Assembly (NCBI GenBank): GCA_038087035.1
Contig: CP051187.1
Coordinates: 2,361,001 to 2,425,000 of the forward strand
DNA length: 64,000 nt
From: Gloeotrichia echinulata CP02
GTDB lineage: Bacteria; Cyanobacteriota; Cyanobacteriia; Cyanobacteriales; Nostocaceae
Direction of reading: 5' to 3'
Position numbers and translations under genes: made by a program
In this document: piece by piece, positions 9,168 through 17,935 of the stretch
Numbering within the stretch: position 1 is the stretch's first letter
Layout of the letters: each line of letters starts with the position of its first letter
Notes under the pieces: model-generated
Seen by the model: the letters and a program-made list of their open reading frames with translations, nothing else
Database searches by the model: none
What the model was told of the DNA's origin: nothing

Positions 9168-10271
9168 TCAGTAATTTAATGGGGTATAGATATCCTTGGA
9201 GTTATTGTTGAGATAAGGACATTGTAACTGTATTTTCTGTAAAGAAAAATGGTGTAAAATTGATGTCATCCGTCCTATTGGTGTATCATTTCCATGCTGC
9301 CAAGCATCGAGTAAAGCATTGGCAATAATGTGGCATCTGTTCATACCAAAACTTTCTTGATCGCTAAATTTATGGTTTGGTTCTTCCGCGCAAGCCAACC
9401 CCGGTGCAAGTAATTTTGTAAACAAAGGTACTTGTTCATAAAAATGAGATTGGTTTTGTATATACACCCTTTCTAATACTGGACTGACAGCTTCATAGTT
9501 GCTTTTATTAAAGTACAATACCGCTGAGTCGTAACGCCCATAATCTGAAGGGTTGTATAGAGCTTTAAATGTGAAAGAAATAGGTATCGCGTTGAGTTGC
9601 GTAGTTAAGCTATTCATAACTGCAACAGCACCATCTGGAGTTAAATTGAAGTAAACGCGCACTAAATCCTGATGATTGTTGGCAGTACCGGCATTACCCA
9701 CAGCGAGATAAAATCCATTTTGTACCAGATTTTTGGGCATTTTGATCGATACTGAATTACCAACACTCACAACTTGGTCTTGTGGTTGTAGATGGATATC
9801 GCGTTCAATGTGCAGTGTCAAACCACCCTTATGTACTGCCAAACTGCCATCTGTTTCTTCTTTTACCACACGCCAATCTGGGCTTAAGTAACCTCCACTA
9901 GTGTTGTTTTCATGTAAGCGTTCGTAAAAGTCTATATTCACGCCCAAGAAGGTATTATTTTCAAGATTTTGGTTCAATCTTAGATTTGTTCCCTCCCCAT
10001 CGAGGGCAAGGATATTTTTCAAGGAGCCGTTATAATATATACCGTACAGAAAAGTAGATAGTTGCAGTTTCAACAACTTATCTTGCAGATCCGAGGGTAA
10101 TTGCTCAAAGCGAGAGACTGCTGACTCTGGTAATTCTAAGGCTTTGTAGTCTGGGTGTCTAATAGAATGCTGGGACTGAATCACAAGCCGATTAATGATG
10201 TCTTGCAGAGATGTCTGCAATGAATCGGGAAGATCTGACAGTTGAGTTGGTAGAGAATTTAATAGTTGCAT
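9168..10271 (-). CDS. HopA1-like protein, putative RiPP phosphoserine/phosphothreonine lyase (cassette A)
   Basis: A 367-residue soluble protein of the T3SS effector HopA1 family. Conserved stretches shared with the second copy at 61906 are YGIYYNGSLKNIL, AVHKGGLTLHIE, LYNPSDYGRYDSAVLYF and ESFGMNRCHIIANALLDAW. HopA1-like proteins TvaD and LxmY act with a kinase to eliminate phosphate from Ser/Thr of a precursor peptide, giving dehydroamino acids. I chose the ATG at 10271 because it gives a length and N-terminus like the paralogue; an upstream ATG at 10325 would add 18 Ser/Pro/Arg-rich residues. It is the last gene after three precursors and the kinase. A role in peptide modification is inferred from family and context. 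Confidence 0.8.
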   Translation of the reverse strand: MQLLNSLPTQLSDLPDSLQTSLQDIINRLVIQSQHSIRHPDYKALELPESAVSRFEQLPSDLQDKLLKLQLSTFLYGIYYNGSLKNILALDGEGTNLRLNQNLENNTFLGVNIDFYERLHENNTSGGYLSPDWRVVKEETDGSLAVHKGGLTLHIERDIHLQPQDQVVSVGNSVSIKMPKNLVQNGFYLAVGNAGTANNHQDLVRVYFNLTPDGAVAVMNSLTTQLNAIPISFTFKALYNPSDYGRYDSAVLYFNKSNYEAVSPVLERVYIQNQSHFYEQVPLFTKLLAPGLACAEEPNHKFSDQESFGMNRCHIIANALLDAWQHGNDTPIGRMTSILHHFSLQKIQLQCPYLNNNSKDIYTPLNY

Positions 10272-10352
10272 AAGTGTTTGTCTGCTGGGGAGAGGGGAGG
10301 GAGAGAGAAGCAATATCCTCCTCATCGGAGCCTAGATTTAGTGCTATTGGTT

Positions 10353-11531
10353 CTAAACGGGAGATAAACTGATAGGGGTGATATCTGAAGCTTGCATACC
10401 ACAAACCGTGGAAATGGATGCTTGCGGACTGCACAATAAACTCTTGGCAACTTGGAGCATACAGATATTAGAATTACCAAAGGCTTTTTCGTGCTGGAGT
10501 GTTGCTTGAATAGCTCTAATTAAAGATAAACCGCAAAATTGTACAACTCGCTCCAAAAAATCAGGGCGCCGTTCTAAAATTTCGGGGAAATGAGCTAAAT
10601 AAGCAGTAAACAGCGCCGCAATTGAAGGTTGGAGTAATTGTAGGGGAGTGGTAGCAAGGCGTAAAGACTCTTCTATCGCTATTGTTTTACCGCTAATCAT
10701 GCTATACAACCAGATTTGTAAGTAGCTGGAAATTAGGGTTCCTAAATCATTAGCTGGATCTCCCCAAGCACTACGTTCCCAGTCAATGAATCGAATGATG
10801 CTGTTTCTATCATTCGATTCATTCTTAACCGCTTCTTCCCAATTAAGGGAGAGGAGAATATTGTTTAGCTTTAGGTCATTATGAGTGAGACAGCAGGGGG
10901 TGAAAGCATTACTCAAATCAGCAATGGCTTTTGCTAGACTCTCGTAACGTTGATAGAGTGCAAAGAATTTCAGTCCATTAGCAGGAACAGTACCAAAAAC
11001 TTCTGGAGTAATTCTGTCCAAATCACGAATCAGCTTCGGAGTTTTTTGACTAGATCCACCCTCAGCATTTTGCAAGAATTCCCCATACTTTGGATTGTCA
11101 AAAGTTAGGCGATGAATTGATGCTAAAGTAGTTCCAATTGCTGTTGCTATTTCAGTATGAAAAAAATTCTCATTCATGTAAAATTCTGCTAAATCGCGAT
11201 AATCATTGAGATAATTAAAAACAATGATGGAATTTTCAGCATCAAAATGCATCGCCTCCGAAAAAATCGGTCGAATGTGGTTTATTGCTGTGAATTTCTG
11301 CAAAAACTCGTGAATTTGCCATTCTTTGACAAACTCACCCGCAGTTTTGCCTTTTTGGTGGCGACGCTCTTGCTTAATCAGGAGTTTTCGCCCCTCTGGG
11401 AAGCTGACTAACAAGTTAAAATTTTTGGCAGGTTTTAGTTCAATATTGATCAATGACTCCTCTTGTTGAGTACACAGACCAGAGGAAATTAGGTATTCAA
11501 AAACATTTTGATGGCTTAATAGCAATGGCAT
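10353..11531 (-). CDS. APH-fold kinase, putative RiPP Ser/Thr kinase (cassette A)
   Basis: A 392-residue protein with the aminoglycoside-phosphotransferase fold: ATP-binding Lys in RKLLIKQERR, catalytic loop CCLTHNDLKLNNILL (about residue 214) and the metal-binding Asp in RFIDWERSAWGDPANDLG. All catalytic residues are present. It is clearly paralogous to the protein at 60559. In thioamitide (TvaC) and class V lanthipeptide (LxmK) pathways, such a kinase phosphorylates Ser/Thr of the precursor before a HopA1-like lyase acts. The gene lies 81 bp upstream of the HopA1 gene and downstream of three precursor genes on the same strand. An alternative is a small-molecule kinase. Confidence 0.82.
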   Translation of the reverse strand: MPLLLSHQNVFEYLISSGLCTQQEESLINIELKPAKNFNLLVSFPEGRKLLIKQERRHQKGKTAGEFVKEWQIHEFLQKFTAINHIRPIFSEAMHFDAENSIIVFNYLNDYRDLAEFYMNENFFHTEIATAIGTTLASIHRLTFDNPKYGEFLQNAEGGSSQKTPKLIRDLDRITPEVFGTVPANGLKFFALYQRYESLAKAIADLSNAFTPCCLTHNDLKLNNILLSLNWEEAVKNESNDRNSIIRFIDWERSAWGDPANDLGTLISSYLQIWLYSMISGKTIAIEESLRLATTPLQLLQPSIAALFTAYLAHFPEILERRPDFLERVVQFCGLSLIRAIQATLQHEKAFGNSNICMLQVAKSLLCSPQASISTVCGMQASDITPISLSPV

Positions 11532-11622
11532 AATTTATTAAGGTAAGGAATTTTCCAATAAAAACAATCTTGCTTTATTTTTAACTGTTGACCGTCAACA
11601 GTCAACAGTAAACAATCAAACG

Positions 11623-11856
11623 TCAACGGTTATAAAAACTGCGATTGTTCGTGACAAATAACTTGGCTAGCGATGAAATAGTATCGATTGCAAACGCTAA
11701 GAAAACGAACTCAAGAGTTTTGAGGCTAAAACTAAGAAGCTGATAAAATTGATAGCCTTCACCACCATACACATACATAGAATCGATATCGGTCAGGTCA
11801 TTGATGAATCTTTCTGAATCAGCAATACGCAGTTCAGAAATTGTAATTTTTGCCAT
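11623..11856 (-). CDS. putative RiPP precursor peptide 1 (double-glycine leader)
   Basis: A 77-residue peptide beginning MAKITISELR with SMYVYGGEG around residues 26-34. The leader closely parallels precursor 2, and a Gly-Gly at residues 31-32 fits cleavage by a C39 peptidase. The following ~43 residues are hydrophobic and rich in Phe, Leu and Ser (LLSFSLKTLEFVFLAFAIDT) with no Cys. I prefer the ATG at 11856 because it aligns with the starts of the other two precursors; longer starts are possible. The gene lies 91 bp upstream of the kinase on the same strand. Function is inferred from leader form and location. Confidence 0.7.
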   Translation of the reverse strand: MAKITISELRIADSERFINDLTDIDSMYVYGGEGYQFYQLLSFSLKTLEFVFLAFAIDTISSLAKLFVTNNRSFYNR

Positions 11857-12202
11857 GTACTTGATTTCCAAACCCATTATTAAAAACTTGGTACATTTCA
11901 GCCAAATTAAGCATGACATTACTTAATTTGGCTGACTCTCTTATTTTTTGGATGATAAAGAAACCTCCGTTTTATCAATTCACAATTCATAATTCGCCAT
12001 TAATTTTGAATTAATGGTTGCAATTCCTAACATTCGGTAATGTCTCAGGCTTAAGTCTACACAACGTAGATTTTATTCCACGCAGCGTTTAAATTTACCT
12101 TTGAATTGTTTTGAATCTTGAATTTTCAACGTATAGGTTGCTTTTACATTTAATTCCAAGAGAGCTATCTAGTGCAGTAGGAAACTACAAATTATCAACG
12201 AC
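11857..12202. other. spacer between precursor genes 1 and 2
   Basis: This 346-bp stretch has no gene. It holds a short run built on AATTCATAATTC and ATTAATTTTGAATTAAT words around 11976-12018. It must contain the promoter or processing site for precursor 1 unless the two genes share a transcript. Confidence 0.5.
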
Positions 12203-12433
12203 TTAATGCCAGTGATCACTAACACCGTGGTCGCTGAATGACTTAGCAAGGGATACAATGTTATTGATTGCAAAGCCTATCAAACCAAATTCCAAGAGTT
12301 TTTGAAATCCGGAGCCTTCACCACCATGAACTGATATGGAATCCATATCGTTCAAGTCATTGAGGAAGCTTTCAGAGTCTTGGAACAGTTCAGCACCACT
12401 TTGACGCAGTTCGGTAAGAGTAATAGTAGCCAT
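12203..12433 (-). CDS. putative RiPP precursor peptide 2 (double-glycine leader)
   Basis: A 76-residue peptide starting MATITLTELRQSG, with SFLNDLNDMDSISVHGGEG at residues ~22-40 and Gly-Gly at 37-38. The upstream AGGAG gives a good ribosome binding site, which fixes the start. The predicted core of ~36 residues (EFGLIGFAINNIVSLAKSF) is amphipathic, with four Ser, no Cys and a His-rich end. The leader is clearly homologous to precursor 1, so the two arose by duplication while the cores diverged, as is usual in RiPP precursor families. It lies between precursors 1 and 3 upstream of the kinase. Confidence 0.75.
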   Translation of the reverse strand: MATITLTELRQSGAELFQDSESFLNDLNDMDSISVHGGEGSGFQKLLEFGLIGFAINNIVSLAKSFSDHGVSDHWH

Positions 12434-12909
12434 GATTTTCTCCTAAAGCACTTGTTTACAGTGACTATTATTGGGGTGCAATTAAGCTGTGAATTGCTTA
12501 ACTGTTAATCCTATTTTTATTTACAAACTTTTCCAAAGTCAATGTTTTTCAATTAGTTAAAAAGACATAAATATATGTATTTTGTCTTTTTTGATTTTTC
12601 ATATAATTTACTTATATTATCTATCTAAAGAATCATATTAACTGATATGAATATCGAGCAATACGGTTCAGTTAGAGCCAAAAACTCTAAGCTGCGTAGG
12701 TTAGCTTGAGGAACTTAGACCCATAGGGGCTTGGCGGAGGCTAACCCAAAATTTACGGGGGTTTGTTGGGTTTACCCACGGGTAGCAACATCCTACAATT
12801 AGCGTATTGCAATATTGCAAGTTATTGCAAAAAAGCGTACATTTTGAAGATTTTAAATCCTCAAAATGTACGCCTTTATTCAATAATTTACCTGCCCTAT
12901 AAAGTTGAT
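12434..12909. other. spacer upstream of precursor 2
   Basis: The region is AT-rich from 12540 to 12660 and probably carries the promoter of precursor gene 2. From 12660 to 12800 there is a degraded copy of the ATACGGTTC / GTAGGTT repeat family seen at 44523 and 35299. The terminator of precursor 3 lies at 12828-12873. No gene is visible. Confidence 0.5.
12828..12873 (-). terminator. Rho-independent terminator of precursor gene 3
   Basis: A near-perfect hairpin with arms GCGTACATTTTGA and TCAAAATGTACGC (12835-12873) is followed, reading the minus strand, by a run of T (12829-12834). It lies 37 bp after the stop of precursor 3, so that gene is probably transcribed as its own short unit. Confidence 0.8.
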
Positions 12910-13137
12910 TTAAACATCAAGATTATCTTGCCAAGCCGCCATTTTCTTATCTATTTGCTCCAACCATTTATCGATAGTTTTATCGAATTTCTGGTAAAAT
13001 TCTGCGGCAACATCCTTGTATTTTGTGTTTTTTTGTCTGTAACCTCCTACTATAGTATTCATTTCCCTAGGAGTTGGTTCATCAAGAAGACTTTTGTCAG
13101 GAATATGATACAGGTCAGAGATAGTTATCTTAACCAT
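12910..13137 (-). CDS. putative RiPP precursor peptide 3 (double-glycine leader)
   Basis: A 75-residue peptide beginning MVKITISDLYHIPDKSL, with EMNTIVGGYR around residues 25-34 (Gly-Gly at 31-32), a classic double-glycine leader. AAGGGGG upstream of the ATG at 13137 supports this start; a TTG at 13206 is possible but has no such site. The core (43 residues) is charged and helical with Lys, Asp, Gln and two Trp (KTIDKWLEQIDKKMAAW) and has Thr but no Cys or Ser. The first nine residues match precursors 1 and 2, but the core is unlike theirs. It has its own terminator. Confidence 0.72.
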   Translation of the reverse strand: MVKITISDLYHIPDKSLLDEPTPREMNTIVGGYRQKNTKYKDVAAEFYQKFDKTIDKWLEQIDKKMAAWQDNLDV

Positions 13138-13572
13138 TTTGTTGCCCCCTTCAAGATATTGATTGTCAGTAAAACAGCTTTGGATATAATTAGGCGCAAA
13201 ATCCAAAATCCTGATCTTATATTTTGTGATTTCACCTGTAAAGTCAAGTTTTGCAAGTTAATTTTATAGACACAAGTAAAGGATTTTTGTCTGGAAAGAT
13301 GATGATTTACTCTCGGGTGTCATATCATCTCCGGCTGAACACACGTGGTTCGGGTAGGGGCGCAAGGCCTTGCGCCCCTACAGATCATGGTTGCGCCCCT
13401 ACAAATCATGGTTGCGACCCTACAAATCATGGTTGCGCCCCTACAGATCATCCAACGACGCCAAAAAAAAGAGATTTTCCTGTGCGGTGAAGGGTTATAT
13501 CATGTATTGTGGGAGCGCTAAAGCGCAACTACGAACAACAAGTTACCCAGCATTGTTAGCTTGCTGGACTGG
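13138..13572. repeat. intergenic region with a 21-bp tandem repeat (13370-13451)
   Basis: No gene is seen. A GGGGCGCAAGGCCTTGCGCC palindrome at about 13357-13377 runs into four copies of a 21-bp unit built on TTGCGCCCCTACAAATCATGG (last copy partial). The repeat seems to have grown from one arm of the palindrome, because its first word is the palindrome's right arm. The AT-rich part 13138-13300 is the likely promoter region of precursor 3. Confidence 0.75.
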
Positions 13573-15090
13573 TTAATTTTTCGCCTGTGGTTGGGAGGGG
13601 GGAATTGTCACATCTATTGGCGTTACCTGTGATGCTAGTTGCGTCAATGGTGGTTGAATGGCTATTTGATTCCCCACCACCAGAGTTACCAGCTTTTCTG
13701 GCTTAAGGTATTGCTTTGCGACCCGCTGGACATCAGCTGCTGTGGTGGAAGCTACAGCTTTTTGATAGCGAAACAAAAAATCAGCCGGATAGCCGAAATA
13801 TTCGTAGCGCATCAAGCGCGATAGAGTTTGGGAGGGGTCTTGAAAATTGAACACAAAAGAATTCAGGGTAGACTCTTTTGCAAAAGCCAATTCCTTAGCT
13901 GTGACTCTTTGGTTTTGGATGCGCTTAATTTCAACCCGCAAAGACTTAATAAACTGAACAGTCGCATCTGATCGCGTTTGTCCACCAGCAATGAACAACC
14001 CAGGATAATCAAAACGGGGATTCCAGTAACCGTATACCGAATAAGCTATCCCTTGACGCGATCGCACTTCATTAAATAACCGACCACCAAACCCATTCAA
14101 CACCCCATTCAATACATTCAACGCCGCATAGTCGGGATTATTAAATTGTCCGCCTAAATGCCCAATCAGAATATTACTTTGAGTCAACTGCGGTTGATTC
14201 ACAAAAAATACACCACCACCCTTAGCTTGAGACACCTTCGGTAACTGGGGTTTAGCTAGATTCCGGTTAGGCTTCCAATCGCCGAACTTGCTTTGAATGA
14301 GCGATCGCATTTTTTTAGCATCAAAATCCCCCACAATTCCCAAAATCATATTATTGGGATAAAAATATTGCTGGTAAAATTGCACCAAATCCTGACGAGA
14401 AATCCGATCCAGCGTTGCATATTCTGTCGTGCGAGCATAAGGACTATCTTGTCCATAGATTAACTTGCGAAATTCCCGACTAGCAATATCATTTGGATCA
14501 TCATTGCGTCGCGCAATACTACCCTTCTCTTGCGTCTTAGCCAAATCCAGCTTTTCTTGAGCAAAAACCGGCTCACGCAACACCTCAGCAAACAACCCAA
14601 AAACCGTTTCCAGATTTTCACTCAGCGTGTCAAAACTAGCACCAGCAGAACTTTCCCCAATACTAGTTTCCACCGAAGCCGCTCGTTCCTCCAAAATATC
14701 ATTAATTTCATCCGACGAATGCTGCTTAGTTCCCCCAGTTCGCATCACCGTTCCCACAAACCCAGCCAAACCGACCTTATCTGAAGTTTCCAGGCGATCG
14801 CCAGTCCGCAACAAAGCAGTACCATTCACCAAAGGCAGATCGTGATCCTCCATCAAATACACAACCAAACCATTTTGCAACACATACCGCTCATACTTCG
14901 GTAACTTCACCTCAGACAACGGTGGAAACTGCAACTCATTGTAATGCTTTACCGCCCCCGTCGCCGCCCAAGAAAAATTAAAACTTAACAGTAAAAACCC
15001 AAAAGCCGCAACCAAAGCATAAACCAGTCGCCGACTACTTTTAATTTTCCCACCCATCCGCCTTTTACCCTTCACCTGATATCTCTGCAT
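13573..15090 (-). CDS. M16 family peptidase-like protein, non-catalytic type
   Basis: A 505-residue protein of the pitrilysin/processing-peptidase fold with an N-terminal membrane segment or signal (VYALVAAFGFLLLSFNFSWA). The position that should carry the zinc motif HxxEH reads GLAGFVGTVMRTGG, so the metal ligands are missing and it is probably the structural partner of a two-subunit enzyme. It lies 26 bp downstream of the catalytic partner at 15117 in the same operon, like the paired M16 genes seen in many bacteria. It likely acts in the periplasm on peptides or small proteins. Confidence 0.88.
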   Translation of the reverse strand: MQRYQVKGKRRMGGKIKSSRRLVYALVAAFGFLLLSFNFSWAATGAVKHYNELQFPPLSEVKLPKYERYVLQNGLVVYLMEDHDLPLVNGTALLRTGDRLETSDKVGLAGFVGTVMRTGGTKQHSSDEINDILEERAASVETSIGESSAGASFDTLSENLETVFGLFAEVLREPVFAQEKLDLAKTQEKGSIARRNDDPNDIASREFRKLIYGQDSPYARTTEYATLDRISRQDLVQFYQQYFYPNNMILGIVGDFDAKKMRSLIQSKFGDWKPNRNLAKPQLPKVSQAKGGGVFFVNQPQLTQSNILIGHLGGQFNNPDYAALNVLNGVLNGFGGRLFNEVRSRQGIAYSVYGYWNPRFDYPGLFIAGGQTRSDATVQFIKSLRVEIKRIQNQRVTAKELAFAKESTLNSFVFNFQDPSQTLSRLMRYEYFGYPADFLFRYQKAVASTTAADVQRVAKQYLKPEKLVTLVVGNQIAIQPPLTQLASQVTPIDVTIPPSQPQAKN

Positions 15091-15116
15091 TTTTCTGTTC
15101 CTCTGCGGTTCAATTC

Positions 15117-16748
15117 CTACCCCTGTTTCGACAACAACTTACCAATTGTGCGATTTTCCGGCGTAAACCTATCCTGAGCCACCCGCTGAATATCAGCCGG
15201 AGTCACCGACGCAATATCATCCAACTGCTTAAACAAATTGCGCCAAGAACCAGTTTTCACCTCATATTCCAACAGCTGCTTCGCCATACCCATATTGGAA
15301 TCCAAACTTCGCAATAAACCCGCCCGCGCTTGGGTCTTCACCCGCTGTAACTCAGTCGTCGTCACAGATTCCGTTTTCAATTTGTCAATTTGTTGACGCA
15401 AAGCCACCGCCAACTCATCAACCGTGCGACCAGGAGCAGTCAGAGCATAAAATAACATCAAATTTGGGTACTTATCCCCAGGAAACCCACTAGAACCTTG
15501 GGCATTCAACGCCACTCGCTGTTGTTCAACCAAAGATTTATACAATCGTGAAGTACGTCCATCACTCAATAAACTAGCAATAATGTCATAAACCGCATTA
15601 TCTCGGTCAGTTACAGACGGACGGTGATAACCTTCTAAATACCAAGGTTGAGAAGGTAGCTGTAAAGTAACTTCCCGCGTTTGTGTTTGCGGTGGTTCCG
15701 CTGGGATGGATGCAGTAGCTTTTGGTTTTTTAGGAAAGCGTCCAAAATAAATTTGCGCCAGTTTTTTCACCTGATTCGGGTTGACATCTCCCACAACTGC
15801 AATGGTTAAATTACTCGCTACATAATACGTATCAAAAAACTGCTTCACATCTTCCGGTGTGAGGTTGCGGATATCTTCGTCATAACCAATGACCGGACGC
15901 CTGTAAGCATGGGTTTTGTAAGCAGCATCGAGAAACTTTTCCACCATTTGTCCAATGGGCGAATTTTCTACCCGCAGGCGTCTTTCCTCCAAAATTACAT
16001 CTTTTTCTTTATAAAACTCGCGAAATACTGGGTCAAGAAATCTCTCTGATTCTAGGGACATCCACAGTTCCAACTTATTCGCCGGAAAGCTGTAAAAATA
16101 ACGGGTGGCTTCCACAGAGGTATTCGCGTTTAAACCCACCCCTCCCGCTTGTTCGACAATTTGCCCTAGTTCATTTTGCTTGACAAACTTACCTGCTTGT
16201 GATTCTACTTGCTTAAACTCAGCTTGCAACTTGGCGACTTGATCTTTTTTACCACCAGCCTTAGCTGTTTTAATTTCTGTATCCAATTGTTGCAAACGGT
16301 TAAGCAGTGGTTGTTCTGACTTGTAGTCTTTCGTACCAATACGTTGCGTACCTTTAAAAGCCAAATGCTCCAAAAAGTGGGCTACACCAGTTTTGCCATC
16401 CGGCTCATCCACACCACCGACATCAGCGTAGGTAAGAAAAGAAACTACAGGTGCTTGATGGCGTTCCAAAACAATGAACTTCATCCCATTGTCCAGGCGA
16501 AACTCAGTCAACTGCTTAATAACCCGATCCAGATAAGGTTGAATCGAAGTTTGAGGAGTTTGAGCTAGAGCAGCTTCTGGAACTATTCCCCAGGTAAACA
16601 TGGCAATAACCAGCAAAATTGCCAAAAATCGGCGCAATTTGAAGGGGGATAGATTCTGGTAAAAACAACGGGAATTGAGAGCAGATTTGATTCCCAGTCC
16701 CCAGTCCCATTTGAAAATTGAGCGACTCAGTTTAAGCATAAGCGTCAA
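15117..16748 (-). CDS. M16 family zinc peptidase, catalytic subunit
   Basis: A 543-residue protein. After a signal-like segment (FLAILLVIAMFTWGIVPEAA, about residues 40-60) comes the inverted zinc motif HFLEH in AHFLEHLAFKGT, with the downstream Glu region KDVILEERR. These mark an active pitrilysin-family metallopeptidase, likely exported. It is the first gene of a two-gene unit with the non-catalytic homologue. An insertion of ~50 residues rich in Lys and Gln after the zinc motif (LQQLDTEIKTAKAGGKK) is common in cyanobacterial members as far as I recall. Confidence 0.9.
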   Translation of the reverse strand: MTLMLKLSRSIFKWDWGLGIKSALNSRCFYQNLSPFKLRRFLAILLVIAMFTWGIVPEAALAQTPQTSIQPYLDRVIKQLTEFRLDNGMKFIVLERHQAPVVSFLTYADVGGVDEPDGKTGVAHFLEHLAFKGTQRIGTKDYKSEQPLLNRLQQLDTEIKTAKAGGKKDQVAKLQAEFKQVESQAGKFVKQNELGQIVEQAGGVGLNANTSVEATRYFYSFPANKLELWMSLESERFLDPVFREFYKEKDVILEERRLRVENSPIGQMVEKFLDAAYKTHAYRRPVIGYDEDIRNLTPEDVKQFFDTYYVASNLTIAVVGDVNPNQVKKLAQIYFGRFPKKPKATASIPAEPPQTQTREVTLQLPSQPWYLEGYHRPSVTDRDNAVYDIIASLLSDGRTSRLYKSLVEQQRVALNAQGSSGFPGDKYPNLMLFYALTAPGRTVDELAVALRQQIDKLKTESVTTTELQRVKTQARAGLLRSLDSNMGMAKQLLEYEVKTGSWRNLFKQLDDIASVTPADIQRVAQDRFTPENRTIGKLLSKQG

Positions 16749-16888
16749 TAAAAGTAAAGTTCTACTATCTCAGAAACAGACTACGAGCCATTGGGCGTTA
16801 ATCTAGTATTAAGCTTTTGGTGCTTTTTGTACCTGACGTTAGACAATATTGCGACAACCAGTGTTCCAAAGAGATCACTATAACCACT

Positions 16889-17503
16889 ATGCGAGTTTTT
16901 AATTCTCCCCCACCCTCAGAAGCACAGACACGTAACCGTATTTTACAGGCCGCGTTGCGATTATTTGCCTCCCAGGGATTTGATGGGACAACCACCCGCG
17001 ACTTAGCACAAGCAGCAGGTGTAGCTGAGGGCACCCTATTTCGTCATTTTCCCAATAAAAAGGCAATTTTGGTAGAGGTGGCTACTGGTGGTTGGGTGGA
17101 GATTCTCACAGATTTACTTACAGAATTGAGTGAAATGGGTAGCTATAAAGCGATCGCCCAAGTAATGCGCCGACGGATGTGGAATTTACAAAAAAATGCC
17201 GAATTGATGAAGGTCTGTTTCATGGAGGTACAATTTCATCCAGATTTGCGCGATCGCATTCAACTAGAAGTCATTAGCAAAATGACCGATGTCGCGGAAG
17301 CTTTCTTTCAAACGGCGATGGATAGAGGTGTTTATCGCCAAACGGATGCGAAATTAGTGGCTAAGGTTTTCTTAGGAATGTTTGCGATCGCTGGTTTTTC
17401 TGACAACACCTTAATCGAACCCAACGCTTCCCCCCAAGAAATGCAGCAAATGGCTGAAGGATTGGCTGATATTTTTCTCAATGGCGTGTTAGCGAAAGAG
17501 TGA
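16889..17503 (+). CDS. TetR/AcrR family transcriptional regulator
   Basis: A 204-residue protein with an N-terminal TetR DNA-binding domain (ILQAALRLFASQGFDGTTTR, DLAQAAGVAEGTLFRHFPNK) and a helical ligand-binding C-terminal part. The start at 16889 (MRVFNSPPPSEAQTRNR) places the HTH near residue 30 as usual; an earlier ATG at 16817 would add 24 residues outside the domain. It is divergent from the M16 peptidase operon, whose promoter lies in the shared 140-bp gap, so it may regulate that operon or itself. The inducer is unknown. Confidence 0.9.
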   Translation: MRVFNSPPPSEAQTRNRILQAALRLFASQGFDGTTTRDLAQAAGVAEGTLFRHFPNKKAILVEVATGGWVEILTDLLTELSEMGSYKAIAQVMRRRMWNLQKNAELMKVCFMEVQFHPDLRDRIQLEVISKMTDVAEAFFQTAMDRGVYRQTDAKLVAKVFLGMFAIAGFSDNTLIEPNASPQEMQQMAEGLADIFLNGVLAKE

Positions 17504-17593
17504 AATTTGTTGTCCCTCTACCTGTTTGGCAAAATTAGCTTAATTAGGTCGGTTATTGAACATTACAGGCTGGTTGTCGTCATTTGTCCGTTG

Positions 17594-17935
17594 TATGCTC
17601 CCTTCGACTAAGCTCCCTTCGACTTCGCTCAGGGAGCGACTTGGTTCCCTTCGACTAGGCTCCCTTCGACTTCGCTCAGGGAGCGACTAGGCTCCCTTCG
17701 ACTAGGCTCCCTTCGACTTCGCTCAGGGAGCGACTAGGTTCCCTTCGACTAGGTTCCCTTCGACTAGGTTCCCTTCGACTAGGTTCCCTTCGACTAGGTT
17801 CCCTTCGACTAGGTTCCCTTCGACTAGGTTCCCTTCGACTAGGTTCCCTTCGACTAGGTTCCCTTCGACTAGGTTCCCTTCAACTTGGTTCCCTTCGACT
17901 AGGTTCCCTGAGCGAAGTCGAAGGGAGCGACTTTG
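17594..17935. repeat. 15-bp tandem array CTTCGACTAGGTTCC with flanking palindromes
   Basis: A 15-bp unit (TTCCCTTCGACTAGG) is repeated about twelve times between 17726 and 17905. It is flanked on the left by longer copies joined with CTTCGCTCAGGGAGCGAC and on the right by the inverted form CCCTGAGCGAAGTCGAAGGG. The array is in frame with, and forms the last 60 codons of, the GIY-YIG gene on the minus strand. It is not CRISPR: there are no unique spacers. Confidence 0.92.

Noticed and set aside
9168..13137. Calling the cluster a class V lanthipeptide or thioamitide cluster
   Set aside because: Only the kinase and HopA1-like parts are shared; a cyclase, YcaO/TfuA and cysteine residues in the cores are not seen.
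17594..17935. 15-bp array considered as CRISPR
   Set aside because: Units are contiguous with no unique spacers.
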